64,000 nucleotides of DNA from Pseudevernia furfuracea (GCA_022315425.1 JAIUPT010000020.1:1364001-1428000), one strand, 5' to 3'. Shown: positions 34,972-47,142, counted from the first letter of the stretch. Numbers and translations: made by a program. The notes: generated from the sequence alone by a model not told the origin.

Positions 34972-37064
34972 CTAGAGTCTGAAGAAATGTTTGTCGGAAC
35001 ACGATTTGAAAGTGGAAGACATGATACCAGAAGGGTGCTTACTTCCCCAATATTTCTCCGCTCTGATAAAAATCAGTATACGAAGCCAACCATGAAAATG
35101 CTACGAGAACACTGACCCATAAGTATCCGCCGAATCCGACTTCCATAGATCATTGTAAGAATTGTACAAAACGAGATTTGAGCCGCCATTGAAGGCCGCT
35201 TTCAAGCTAGCAATGGCCGCAGCTTGATTTTCCGGACTCGGAATAGCTTTGTTGTTCGGGTCTCCTTGATGAGGCCACCCTGACTCTGTGACGATGGTCG
35301 TTTTCCCTCCTGCAGCTTCTGAAATCTGCTTGACCCAATTTTGCACAAATTGCCCAGAGTCCTCTGGCAAGGTGTTGCCATCGAAGAAAGCGTGACAGTT
35401 GATGGCACAGAAGTCGGAGGCGGTGCAAAGCTCGATGTTAGTTTTCATAGCCACTGGATGTTTCCAAGTCAGTTTCTTATTCTCGACACGAATTAGAAGC
35501 AGAAAGGTGTGATTTCACAATTTAAGAAGAGGAGCAGAGCGTTCTCCCATGACATTTCCGACGGATTAAACTGCGGTACCAAAAGAGAGAGGAAACCTCG
35601 AAAGGGATGCTTACTCATTGTATCAATTGTAGCAACTGGCCCGTTATAGCCCGCGGCTTTAAGAGTAGCCTTAGCATCCCCCTGGATTGCAATTACGCAG
35701 TCAGTATTGCCTATTTGGGGGGTGACTTTGAGTGTTGGACCCTGTTTCGAGAGTGAACACTCCCAAAACATGTCTCAAGACTCAAAGATTTTATAAAAGA
35801 GGAAACATGGACTCCGAAAATACGTACAATGGCGGCAACGACTTGCGATGCCGATGCCTGACCCGTATTTACTAATTCATTGCCAACACTATGCACATTT
35901 CGGGGTCAGCACTTGCTTTATCAACGCACCGAACCTGATTTAATGTAACAGATCTCAAGAGTAAGAACAGGGCTTTGCTCTGGAACTATGTCTTGTGGCT
36001 CTAGATTTGGTACAAAAGAGGGAAGAATAATTCCGAAATATGCGTACCTAACACTGTTAACGAGGGACCAGTCCCCATTGACGGCCTATCGGACGTTTTC
36101 GAATTAGCTTTTCTCCGTCAGAATGCAAATAGAGTCGTGAGATAGGTTTTGGGAGTAGTATTGAAGGCGAAACAAAGGTACTACTCCCGGAACAGGTTTC
36201 GCGACTCAGGAAGGGGTATGTGTTATGACAAAACAACCCCGGAATGAATGAGCCATACCGAGGATATAATTTGGACTTCGCTCTGTATGGAATTGATATC
36301 GAAGATGCCAAGAAGAAGCTTGACGCTGCTGTGCGTAGCAGCAATCACATTGCTGATCTGGTTGCAGTCCGTTCCGTACAAACGTACTACTTCATAACCG
36401 CCGATTTTTTGAAAGTCGGCCGCCACTTGTGAAATGCTCTTCCAGGATTGGTCGGCGTTATATGGTGTGTACGCTACAGCGGAGCTGAAACCTGGACCAC
36501 TTGAGACAGATTTTTCGGGACTTGGGTTGGGGCTCGGATTAGGTGAAGGCGCTGGGGCCTTTGCTTCGGTAGGTTGAGGGACCGGCGAAGGGACCGGCGA
36601 AGGGACCGGAGCTGGAGTCGACGGCTCTGGCTCCGAAGCGACCAACGGCGAAGAGGGCGATTCAGGGGGAGGAGCTGGAGGGGTAGAAGGTGACTGGGCG
36701 GGAGGCGCTGGAGGGCTAGAAGATGACTCGGAGGCAGGAGCTGGAGGGGTCGAGGACGGTGCCCGGGTTTGTGGCACAAGTCCCTTGTACACTGTGGTTG
36801 TAGACACAGGTTGATTTTCATCATTCACGTACACGATCACGTCTTCAGAATCATAGGTGACATAGGCTATGTCAGTGACAACGTCAGTGACAACATCTGA
36901 GCAGACTTCCTGTCGTTTTGCGTGGTGATGTTTTAGATGGTCTGAGTATCGTTCGTCAGCAGTTTGCTTCCGGATGCGGCATTGGGCCATTCAATACCAT
37001 GACCTTGCGAGGTAGCTAGCTGTAGCAGTGTCGCGCAGCCGACTGTGAGCAGTCCAGCCCTCAT
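34972..37064 (-). CDS. GH17 glucan endo-1,3-beta-glucosidase (BtgE/Scw11-like)
   Basis: Secreted wall enzyme that cuts and remodels beta-1,3-glucan. Seven exons: 37064-36998, 36941-36259, 36085-36048, 35888-35828, 35681-35615, 35453-35117, 35062-34972; 447 residues. Signal peptide MRAGLLTVGCATLLQLATSQG; then the HLKHHHAKRQ and VVTDV...STTTVYKG block common to fungal GH17 wall proteins; a Pro/Ser-rich repeat region (about 90-170); and the catalytic domain with acid/base Glu in VGNELVN and nucleophile Glu in VTESGWPHQG. Introns 2-5 are 173, 159, 146 and 161 nt, three times the usual size, and resemble each other. The 3' end is uncertain: a good donor (GTAAGC) after EKYWG allows a further 64-nt intron and a stop at 34935. 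In-frame use of an internal acceptor in intron 4 would add 20 residues (35682-35741). Confidence 0.85.
35454..35614 (-). repeat. Introner-like intron, GH17 intron 5 (161 nt)
   Basis: Starts GTAAGCATCCCTTTCGAGGT, has the internal block CTCTCTTTTGGTACC shared with intron 3, and ends ACTGACTTGGAAACATCCAG. The ends are imperfect inverted repeats. Phase 1. Confidence 0.45.
35682..35827 (-). repeat. Introner-like intron, GH17 intron 4 (146 nt)
   Basis: Starts GTACGTATTTTCGGAGTCCA and continues with TTTCCTCTTTTATAAAATCT, close to intron 3. A second acceptor context (CTCGAAACAG) ends at 35742, 60 nt before the main one, as if the element were shorter and extra sequence had been added. Phase 0. Confidence 0.5.
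35889..36047 (-). repeat. Introner-like intron, GH17 intron 3 (159 nt)
   Basis: Starts GTACGCATATTTCGGAATTA and ends GCTGACCCCGAAATGTGCA followed by TAG. GCATATTTCGG near the 5' end matches the reverse complement of the 3' end (GCACATTTCGG) at 10 of 11 bases. The 3' end matches the OTU1 intron. Phase 2. Confidence 0.6.
36086..36258 (-). repeat. Long GH17 intron 2 with perfect hairpin (173 nt)
   Basis: Contains an exact 10-bp inverted repeat, GGGAGTAGTA (36151-36160) and TACTACTCCC (36179-36188), with an 18-nt loop. Its ends are less like those of introns 3-5, so membership of the same family is uncertain. Confidence 0.5.
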
Positions 37065-37972
37065 GTTCGTCGAATGTTTGTGCTCGCGGAATGGTTGTAT
37101 GACTAATTGAGCGTCCTGGCTTGAGTGGTGGGAGCAGACTATGTCAGGGTTAGGGATACATGAAGGCATTGAAATGGTCGGGAGTGGCACGTGAATAAGG
37201 AAAGCTTACGTCTTTGTTCTACGGGAGAAAGGAGTGGGCTTTGGTCAGGACAGATTGGAGTCAAAGCGAGATAAATTTTAACAAGAGTAAGTAATCGGAC
37301 ATGAAATTTGAAAGACAAAGTGCCAATGCGACGTGCTGCTGTGCCAGAGAGGCAGAGAGGCAGTCTCGGAAGAGTGTCATATACGCACAACGAATTCGCA
37401 CTTGAACATATCAGATGCCGAGATGAATCTTGAGCACACAGGTATATAGGTATATAAGTATATTATATACAGGTAAATGATGGAAGATGAAGAAGAGAGG
37501 TGTACTTTGGCCAGGTTTCAGCGCGAGTCAAAACGATTCCCCCTTGCGACATGTTTGGCGCTTGTCCAAATGGCAATAATACTTAAGTATGAACAATAAT
37601 AATATTATGTATAATGATATGTATAATGATATGTAGAACAACATGTTGTATATGTATATGTACGATGCATGAGGAATCAATCGTCTATTACGAGTTATTT
37701 TATTTACGAGTATTATTATTACCTTATGTAAGACTGATGATCCTTGAAATATTCCATTAACCAACCACCTTATTAGCCACCAAAGACTAGGGGAAAGGAT
37801 TACTCTAACTACACCACTATATCATTACCGTTGACAAAGACCCATGAGAATATCTTGTCAAATCGCACTTGATGATACAGTATATAAGATATCAGGCATA
37901 TGGCCCAATCGACATAGTCATAACATGAAGCCACCAGATCATGACCCCTTTTGCTTTTGCTTTTTCTTTTCT
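37065..37972. other. AT-rich intergenic region
   Basis: About 910 bp between GH17 and LCB1. Rich in TATA runs at 37435-37475 and 37580-37700, including two exact copies of ATGTATAATGAT (37607-37630). No gene recognised. Confidence 0.55.
37607..37630. repeat. Tandem repeat (ATGTATAATGAT)x2
   Basis: Two exact 12-bp units in AT-rich DNA. Confidence 0.85.
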
Positions 37973-39726
37973 TCATCGCCTTTTATTCACGGTTTTAGTT
38001 ACTGCGTGTCTAATGGTGATCCCAGCCCTCTCAATCTCCTTTTTGGAAAGCCCCGAGGTGACGCAGACCTTCAGTGCCGGCTGAAGCTCCCATCCAATGT
38101 CCTTGCTTGTTGCATTGATTGCTCGCGGCATACTCTTGAGCCTCGTTATTAGTACACCATTTGCCAACGTCTAAGAAGCTGATCAGTAATGCTTCTTGCA
38201 CTTTGGGCAGTCCTGCATTTAACGTACTTCATCGACAACTTCCTGAAACAGCTGCTCCTGATCTGCCATCCCTAACTTCTTGCTGGCAATCAAGTCCGGT
38301 TTCAACGCCAGAATCATGATTGGATTCTCAGCAGAGCTTGTACAATGTACCCAATCACTCCTCGGATCCAACTGCGCCCACATGGTTTTGATGTTCTCCC
38401 TGACTGTGGTCAACATTTCCGGGCTCGTCTGTAGCATTGATAAGACTTCGCTTGCCGTGGTAGCAAGCATTGCTGGGAGGGCAGCCGAGAACGTGTACGC
38501 TGATGCTGAGATCCGTTGATGCTCCACGATAGCATCTGATCCTGCGCAGAAACCACCACCAGCACATAACGGTCCCGCTAAAGAGCCAACAATCATGTCA
38601 ACTTCGGCAGCGTCGACATTTTGGTGCTCGGTGATGCCTCGACCAGTCCTGCCCAAGACGCCAAAAGACCAGGTCTCGTCCAGAATGAGTCGGAACTTGT
38701 ACTGGCGGCCAAGCTCGATCTGCCACGTCCGAATGAACAAGGGTACAAGACGCATGTATATTGAATCAACGTACGATCTTGGGCAAGTCAATCATATCTC
38801 CCACATTTTCGAACAGCCCCTCCGTAATAATGAATCGCCGCGTCAACGGCTTCTTCACCTGCTCAGTCACAACCCTTTCCAACACTCGCTGCAGATCCTG
38901 CATATCATTGTGTTCGTACCACCGAATCGTGCTCCGAGATATCTGAATACCCTTTCGAATGGCATAATTGACCGCTCTGTCCGCGACGATGATGTCGCCT
39001 CGTTTCGAAAATGCTGAGATGACGCTCGAGATTGTGGAAAAAGCCTGGGCGTAGACTATGCATGCGGGTGCGCCCAAATGTGCTGCTATATCTGCTTCGG
39101 TTTTAATATGTACATCTTGTGTACCGTAAAATCCTGGAGGGCTGCAAGGACCAACTCCGTAGGTGCGCAGGACTTGAATGGCTTTCTCTTTCAAAGTTTC
39201 ATTGCTAACGAGATTGTAAAAGTTGTAGGAAGCAAGGTTTGTGACTGTACGGCCGTTTGACAGTTTTGATTTCGGACCTGTGGGTCTTGGTAATCGTCAG
39301 TCCTGCCAAAGATTCACGACTTGTAGATATCCACATCACATCTTACCCAACAATTACAGGCCTCTTCTCGTTCTCTGCTTCTTCGAAGGTTGTCTGAGGA
39401 GCTACAAGAGGTTCAGGTGTCCATTCTTCAACAAGATCGTCAACCTCCTTTGAAGATGTCAGCAGTTGGCCGATGCCGGAAGGAAGATCACAAGCCTCTT
39501 CTGACAGCGTCACGTATGATTTCTTCTGCGTTGAGTAGGCAGGCGCAGCGAGGTATCTGATAGCGAATAGGACAAGGAAGAGCTCGACGGCAGACCTCAC
39601 AGGGTCATTCTGGTAACTTGATTTGACATACCGTAGGAATATCGCGGAGCCAGGGACTTTGTGAAATTGGATGGACGCTTCCCTCAAGATGTCATTGAGC
39701 CAGCTTTGTAGGTCTTGCAAGTCCAT
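37973..39726 (-). CDS. LCB1: Serine palmitoyltransferase subunit 1
   Basis: Regulatory partner of Lcb2 in the first step of sphingolipid synthesis, at the ER membrane. Four exons: 39726-39347, 39285-38775, 38719-38228, 38170-37973; introns 61, 55 and 57 nt; 526 residues. One N-terminal membrane span (about 45-62). The fold is that of PLP-dependent alpha-oxoamine synthases: NLASYNFYNLV, YGVGPCSPPGFYGT with the conserved Cys, ITEGLF, and RLILDETWSFG. As expected for the Lcb1 subunit, the position of the PLP lysine is occupied by other residues (FSAALPAML region), so catalysis needs Lcb2. All splice junctions restore conserved blocks (VGPTGPKSK, KIIELGRQYKF, DETLANGVLITR). Confidence 0.94.
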
Positions 39727-40309
39727 GGTGCCATGGAGATGTTCATTCGGGGACTCTTACTTTACCTTACCTAAAGGTAGAGAGACATCGAGCTATTCGA
39801 GTAGGAAATTGAGCTTAGCGTTCAGCCCTACCGATGATGGCAAAGGCAAGCCTCCAATGTCGTGAAGATTACGAGTTAGTTACTTCTGACATCAAATGTG
39901 TCGGTTTGTACTGGGTAGATGAGAAAGCATGGGCTCTATCTGTGCTATTCGTCTACCCGATCATTAAAAACACGCCATTACTATTGGACTCCCTTCAATG
40001 CATTGCAATGCCAGCCATTCGAGGCAAAGCACGTCCATTACCAACTAGTAAAGCTAACCTTCCACTGCCGCAACCTGTAGAAATGTAAGGTTACTGAAAG
40101 AGTACAATCATGTGCAAAAAGCACGAAAACGAGTGACATCGTCTATCCCATGCGCCCAAGTCCCCCAGCTAGGAGACAGACAAACATTCCGCTTGATATG
40201 CTATCATTAGTCTGCCGGATACGGAGACGAGCCTCGGGCCAAGTGAAGTAATTGTACATTCTTTTGATGAATCGTCAATCTTGTTGCTTTCAAGCACATA
40301 CCACGGTCT
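39727..40309. other. Intergenic
   Basis: About 580 bp between the LCB1 start and the FKS1 stop codon. Nothing recognised. Confidence 0.5.
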
Positions 40310-43300
40310 CTACGAGGACGAAGAAGATGTTGCCGCTGCACTTCCACTTGCACTCGCCGCGGCACCCAGGCCGTTAAGGGCAGAGCCTGTCACTCGGTTA
40401 CTGGTGTCGTTATTGTTGAGGCCAGTGGGTTGCAGGAGTTGCAGAGGAATATCCAGTTTGCCGAGGTACTTCCCAGCCACGATTGGTCCGATGATCAAAG
40501 CCATGAATATGATGAACATGAAGAAGTAGAGCATGGCGAAGCGGATGACTCTACGCTTGCGTAATTTCGATTGCTTTAATGAGTAGATTGGAGGTCGGAT
40601 TTGACGACTGGAGAAGTGTTAGTATTTCGCGGCTCCACATTCGGATCCTGGAAAGACTTACCTTGGTCGAAGCCAGAAGAGCATGACGGAGTGGATTTTG
40701 TCGATATACGGTATTGCAATGACCGGAAGCATTATGAAGAGGAGTAGGTGCCCAAGGATAAAGTCGGCTGCGAACAGGCCGAGTTCGGTGATCTTGCAGA
40801 GAAATTCTCTCCCGGGCTGGGAGAGCGAGTGCCATCCCATATTGTACCATTTCCCCGTCCACCAAGCAATGTTTGAAGAATCGGACTTGAACTCACGAGT
40901 GAGAGCAAGGGCAATTATCAGCTTCAGTATGAATCTCTGGAGCGCAACAACTGCAATCATGCCAAGCAGCGCCTTCGCAAATACAAATCCCTCAAGGAAG
41001 AACATGACTTCAAAGAAAGCGAGAAGCATGATGACGGCTATACCATGAGCAATGGCAGCGAGGACTGATCCAAACTTTTTGCAGCACATGCTGAGGAGGG
41101 GTCCCATGCAGCAAGCCATTCCAAACAGACCTGCCAGGACTCCAGCGTTGATTGCGATCGGCGCAAACGCAACGGCGGCGACCCGAATTAGGGAATTGGT
41201 GGCCGTTGGTGATGCAACCCCGGTTTGTGCGTTGATGAAAAGATAAGGAATCAGCGTTGACCCCACGAGTAGCAATGGACTGATGATTTCACTGAAGAAA
41301 ATGTTGGTGAAATGAGCACGTGGTGCATCGCCAGAGAGCTTCGATGACGGTTCTCCGAGTGCTTTTCGCTTGTAACCGGTGAGACGAGTTCGCGATAGGC
41401 GGCAGAAAGCAATCCATGAGGACGCATGAGACCTTGAATTACCGCGAGACAGCCATCGTAGGAAGTCGCGGTAGTCAATGAAGAAGTCGTTCCACGAAAA
41501 TTGGTGAGGGTTGAAGAGGAATGGACAGATGCAAAAGGCGAGTAAGGACACCCAGAAGTATATCAGCTCGATTCCCCAGATGGTCAAGGTGGCGAATAGC
41601 AACATCATCAAGAGTCGCGAACCTAAGTAGATTGATGGACCAGCGAATCTCGAGTAAAGGACACCGAACGGAATGCGAGCGGTTGCGAATCCACGGCCGG
41701 TACCAATGTAGCGTGCACCACCGTAGGAAAGATCCTGACTGAGGGAGCTGGCGTAGATTTGGCAAACAAACACTTCGAACAAAGGCGAGAACGATGAGAA
41801 GTGTTTGGACAACCGAGTAGCTGCACGCCAAAATCCTCGTTCCGTAAGCTCCTGTACAATGAGCGGTATAAATGAGATGAAAAACACAATGAATATGGAG
41901 ACGACGCAGCGGTACACCCAGGCGAGAATGGGAACAAGGTTGGCGCATCCAGTGGGTTTCAAAGGATCGGTGATAGGCTTGTTCCTGTCATACCTGCAAA
42001 TGATGGTTTCGTGGCGGAGAGCTCCAATATTAATCAAGCAGATCATGAACATCTGAAGCGATGAGATGATGAACAGATTATTGATGTGAAAACCGGGATG
42101 GGCGTAGTAGAATGATAGGAAGCGGTCCAGAGGTAGCTGAGTGCCAAGGTAGTAGTACTCCCTGGAGAGCATTTGCTCACCCATGCCGGTACCGATCTTT
42201 GTCGTGAAGTTCAAGATGGATCCAAATCCAAGATCACGGCCCTTCCCGCATTGGTAGTATTCACAGTGCTTTATGCGTCCACCTCGCAGCAGAGCATTCA
42301 TACCAGCATAAATATCTTCGTTCAGGTGCAGACCTTTCTGGGCCTTGGAGACACCGCCCCGAGTACTCATAAAGATACCATTGAGGAAATCGGGGTGGCC
42401 GTAATGCAGTTTCCCACCAATCTGGGCCAGTGTTCGCGAGAACAGAGTACCGAAAGTTTGTTCCTTCCCGGCAGCGACATCTCCTAAGATTCCAATGTTC
42501 TCCGAGAAGATGTATTCACGAGCACCGAGGATAGCGACAGGGGCGACATCGCTAGCTGGCACACCAGGCGAGTAAGGGGAGACGTTGTCAGTGGTCATTT
42601 CTTCGAACTCAGCAAGTACACTACGAATCTTCAAACATTCTTCGAGATAGTTGTCCTGGTTAGCGTCGATCAACTGAATGTATTCTCCGCGGTAGAATAT
42701 CAACGAATGATTTTGGTTATCCGATTTACCGTCTCCCAGGATTGGATTGCCAGATAGCTGGATCCGGAACTTGGGACGACGCATGGCATTGTCCATGAGC
42801 TCAGAGTGACCGTCAATCAAAGCCGAGTAGAGACGTGGCTCTTCGCCTTCATTGACAGGAGGTTCCTCGTCAAGATATGCAATTTGCAGGTCGGGATAAG
42901 CTCTGAGGAGGAACTCCGTGTTCTCGCGCTCTTCCTTGTTAAACTTTGCATATCGCTGCATAGAAACAACGATCTTGAACTTTCGGCGAGCCATGCGCTC
43001 CAATTCGCGCTCCAACTTTTCTGAATTACCTCCAAACATTTGCACGACCTCGGGGTTTTCGACGCGGTAAAGCAGTTTGATCGCACGACTATAATTCATG
43101 AAACCAGAGATTGTGCGATAGAGTGTTTGAGAACGCAATGAAGCCCAGATTCGGGTTCGCAGGGTGTACTCCGGAGCAGCCGATTTGAAACCGATGCAGT
43201 AGAACGGTAGATCATCAATCTTGCTTTTGGCAGTATCCTTCTCGGATTTTTCATAGTCTCCGTTGAATTGTGAGGTCTCATCGGCCAGGATCTTCGTGTC

Positions 43301-46257
43301 CTTGACAAAACAGTCCCATTCGTGGGGATGCAGCTGCTTGAGGTATTCCAGTAGAGTCACTCTTGAGTAAGGCTCGTCTTCGCGGATGATTTCTCGCAGA
43401 GAAAGAAGAATCTTCTCGCCGTAATGGGGAATTAGCACGGTGAAAGTTGGCATGTTGTCAACGGGCAGCGGCTCCGGGATGGGCGTGGACAACGATTGGG
43501 CGAAGAATGAGATGCGGCGTTCAGCCTCGCTCTGCGTTGGGAAAAACTCGGTCTTGAATGAATGGTCCTCTTGAGACACAAAGAATGTCGGTGCACGTAA
43601 GGTCCTCTTGCCTTCCTGTTCCGAAGGCACCTGGTGGTAAAGCAGCTTTTGGACATGATCGATAGCCAGGAGATGCTCTCGATACATGGAGATGACGATG
43701 GCGTTCCAGATTTGAGATATCAGCACCTTGGGCTTGTATTTGATTTCCATATCGGTCGTCGCAAGGATCTTAGAATAAACGCGCTTTGGCAAGCGAGAGA
43801 AGATGTTTCTCCAAGGAGTCCAAATGGAAACACCTAGGTAGAAAGACCGAGCCACAGAGAAGACACAATTGAAGATGATGTACCAAAGATATGTGTCGAG
43901 GAAGAACAAACATATGTCAGTGACGAACATAAGACCGAGCGTGATCCTTGGTTGCTGTTTGCACAACACGTCGCCAATGATTTTATCGCCGGCGCATTTG
44001 CTGATCCTCATCTCGGACAGAATGCGAATGGGATCACGGAACGACAAGGTCAGGAAGAAGTAGGATTCAGCGAGTTTGGCTGTGAACACCAAAACCCAGA
44101 GACCATAAGACATCCACATATCGTTGCCCTTTAACTTAGGGAAGCTTGCCGTGAAGGTCTGACTCGCCACGTATTGCCGAGAGTTCTTCTTCATGTAGCT
44201 CCCGAACAGACCACCAAGTGGCATGAAGGCGAAGAATACGAACGTTGCAAGGGCGACGAAGAACTGAATAACACCCAAGATATGGGCGATTTTGGTCGAG
44301 TCACTGATGCCGAAGATGTATACACTGGGAGCGATGTTGACGACGAAGATGCCGATAAGGAAGAACAAACGCTTTGTCAGATGCTGCGCACCAGCCCATC
44401 GACGCGGAACGTACATCCACTCGGCGACAGTAGCAATGATCATGATGAAAGAAGCTAGAGTACCTCCGAGTGCAACAGCAGACCAGTTTGCTGCAGGCTT
44501 CGGTGGATTATTAAGTTGCTGCTGGTAGTGCTTGGTATAGAATGTTGGCGAATTGTGAGATGTGTAGAACCAAAAAGCGGTCAAATGAATGACCCAGATG
44601 CGGTTGAAATTGACGAGCAAGTGGAACCAGGATCTTGTTTCCTTGTAAGTCTTGAAGAACACCTTCTTCCACGTCACTTGACTGAGCTTGAGGTAGCGCT
44701 CCCCGGCTGGAAAATCCACGAGTCTGGTCTTGTCTTCCATAACGATCCTTTCTATACCTTCGGGATACCAAAAGAGTTGATTGATGTCATCGTAACCGAT
44801 GACGCTACTGTGATCTCTCTCCCGTCGGACATACTTGCCATCCAGGATCTCGTACCCTTGATCTCGGCAATACTGGTACAATGGAGTAATGACAGTATTG
44901 AGGTAGGTGAACTCCTCAATTGGCTCCACGCGATTTTGGCATTCGGGAGTCGCAAGATAGTCGAGGGCACACTTGTAGATAAAGCACAGACATTCGGGCA
45001 TAAAGCGGACCTGATTGGCTTCACCCCAGCAAAGCAGATATAAGGCCACTTGTCGGACACGATCGTGCTGTGACATACGGTTCATGCGTGTCTTCCATCG
45101 GTATTCTGCAGCCTCGAGACTGTTATCCCCCTCGAGGCTCTCGAGCGTCTGGTCTTCATTCTCAGGCTCCTTCGCGGCTGCCTTTTTCGCCGCCTTCCGT
45201 GCTTTACGAGTCCTTCGGTTTGCCTTGCCAAGTTTCATGTTTGCGAATCCAACTGCATCGTCCAAATCTAGATGTGCCGCAAAGTACCAACGCCGGTAAT
45301 TGGCATTGTCGCCACCAATGTAGTCAGCGTGGAGAGACAGCAAAGCTTGATTAGGCGTCATACGGGAAGCACGAGAATCAAGTAGAGTCATGAAATGATC
45401 ATACATGTTCCTCATGCTGTCACGTTGGAAACCGAATTTGGCAGTCAGGTCCATGAATATGTCTTCAACCTCTTCCTTTGAGACGGGAATTTGAGCGTCT
45501 GAAGTCCACGCAGGATATGGCTCGCGAGATCTTTGACCGGCAGGCAGCGCGTTACCGTAGTCCATTCCATAGACAGGAGTTGACGCTCCAGATGAGCGAT
45601 TGCCTCCATACGAGATCTGTGATGAAGGCGGTCGATATCCACGCCCTCCACCTTGACCCTCATTGTAGCTGTTGTAACGCTCATCGCCACGACCATAATA
45701 GTCCATTTCAGCAGCTCGGGCCATGTCGGACCTCATGGTGAAGTCGCTGAAGGTCTCCGAGTCTTCTTCTGAATCGTGACCACGGCGCTTTGGCTTGGCT
45801 CTGCAGACTGTGAGCACGAATCTCAAAATAGGATAGGAAAGGCACGAACCCATAGCCACCCTGGCCATACTGGGGTTGCTGCCCTGCAGCTGGCGTCCCT
45901 TGGTCGTAGTATTGATCGTTGTAGTACTCGTCTTGGTAACCTTGCTGATGGCCTTCGTAGTAGCCGCCGTCCTGTCGGTAGTGATTGGTAGCATCGGCAT
46001 TGTAATATCCCCTGGAACTCGTGAGCAAAACGTTTGTCAATGCGTGAGGTCTAAACTCACGACTCGTCATAGTAACCGCCATTCCCATTGCCGTTTCCTT
46101 GCTGCTGGTGTCCATATTCTTGCGGCTGCTCGCCATGCTGCGGATATTCCTGCTGGTCGTAATAGCCTTGATTGTGCTCGTCCTGATAATAGGAGTCTGT
46201 GGCTTGTTGTTCATGGCCATAGCCATCGTCGTAGTGGTCTTGAGGATGGCCCGACAT
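40310..46257 (-). CDS. FKS1: 1,3-beta-glucan synthase catalytic subunit
   Basis: Plasma-membrane GT48 enzyme making wall beta-1,3-glucan from UDP-glucose; the echinocandin target. Four exons: 46257-46061, 46011-45850, 45800-40662, 40607-40310; introns 49, 49 and 54 nt; 1931 residues, near the Aspergillus length. The cytoplasmic N-terminus is rich in Gln, Tyr and Gly (about 1-118), then DSEEDSETFSDFTMRS. Two clusters of membrane spans flank the large cytosolic catalytic region, which includes the family blocks RGGVSKAQKGLHLNEDIYAG and CEYYQCGKGRDLGFGSILNF. Hot spot 1 reads FLTLSFRDP (about 702-710), a drug-sensitive type sequence. The region of hot spot 2 reads AWVYRCVVS (about 1413-1421). The last exon adds a final membrane helix and a Ser/Ala tail. 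Confidence 0.97.
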
Positions 46258-47142
46258 GATCGAGGATGATCTAAAACTCTGAGAATGTGCCTGCAAAGCG
46301 TTAGACGACAATTAGATTACAGGACGGGTGGTAATGAAGACAAAGAGCAGGGGTTGGTGTAACAAGGAACGTGGATACAACCAGAAATGTACGAGGCAAA
46401 TAAACTTACCTCAAAAGCTCCCCATTGAACACAAGAATTAATTGAGATTATAAAGTGGTAGGCTGGTGATGGGTTGATTGAAAACGACGTTCAATCTCGT
46501 CGCGTGGAGTTTTGTTTTGCAAACCTGAAACTTGGATACAAGAAGTGAATAAAAAGCCTGATCCACCCCACAATTATTCTTGACTATTATGGCGACAACG
46601 TGGAATTTTTTTTGTGGAAGGCTGAAATGATTGAGGATGGATGATGTTGTGGTGTTGATAACGAAAGTGGAGGAAGGACCAGACTTTGACTGCGCAGTTG
46701 CTCCGCGCTACGTAATTTGGCGCTGTGCCTTCCAACAGGTCCAGTAAACGATACTGCTGGCCTCTTCTACCACTGACAACCTCGAGCGAGCGACAGATAT
46801 CGCCAGCAACAAGGACAGGCAGATCGATTGAGGTGTAGAGGTAAAGAGAGACGGCGTGAGGGTTGGGGAAAGAGCAGAAGGGGGCTTGGTGAGAAAAGGG
46901 AGAAACAAAGCACGGCGTTACCCACCAGGATTTCCCGCTAAGCTCAGGTTGATAATTACACCGTGCAGAAGCTCATCTGATTGGCTGACGGTTGTATTGA
47001 TGTAAAATTGTTGAGTTACAATATTACATACACGAATCCTACCGCTTGTACGGAGTACGAGTAATAAGAGAGCGCCCACACGAGGCACACATACGCGCGC
47101 ACACCTAGAATACCAAGGTCCTTTTACAATTCTTATTATTAC
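46258..47142. other. FKS1 promoter region
   Basis: About 885 bp upstream of FKS1. A TAAAATTG-rich part near 46990-47030 and an alternating CG/CA tract (acgcgcgcacacac, about 47090-47105). No gene in the first part. Confidence 0.5.

Noticed and set aside
37400..37700. AT-rich TATA runs as a transposon relic or centromere-like element
   Set aside because: Only short simple repeats; no terminal repeats, no transposase frame.
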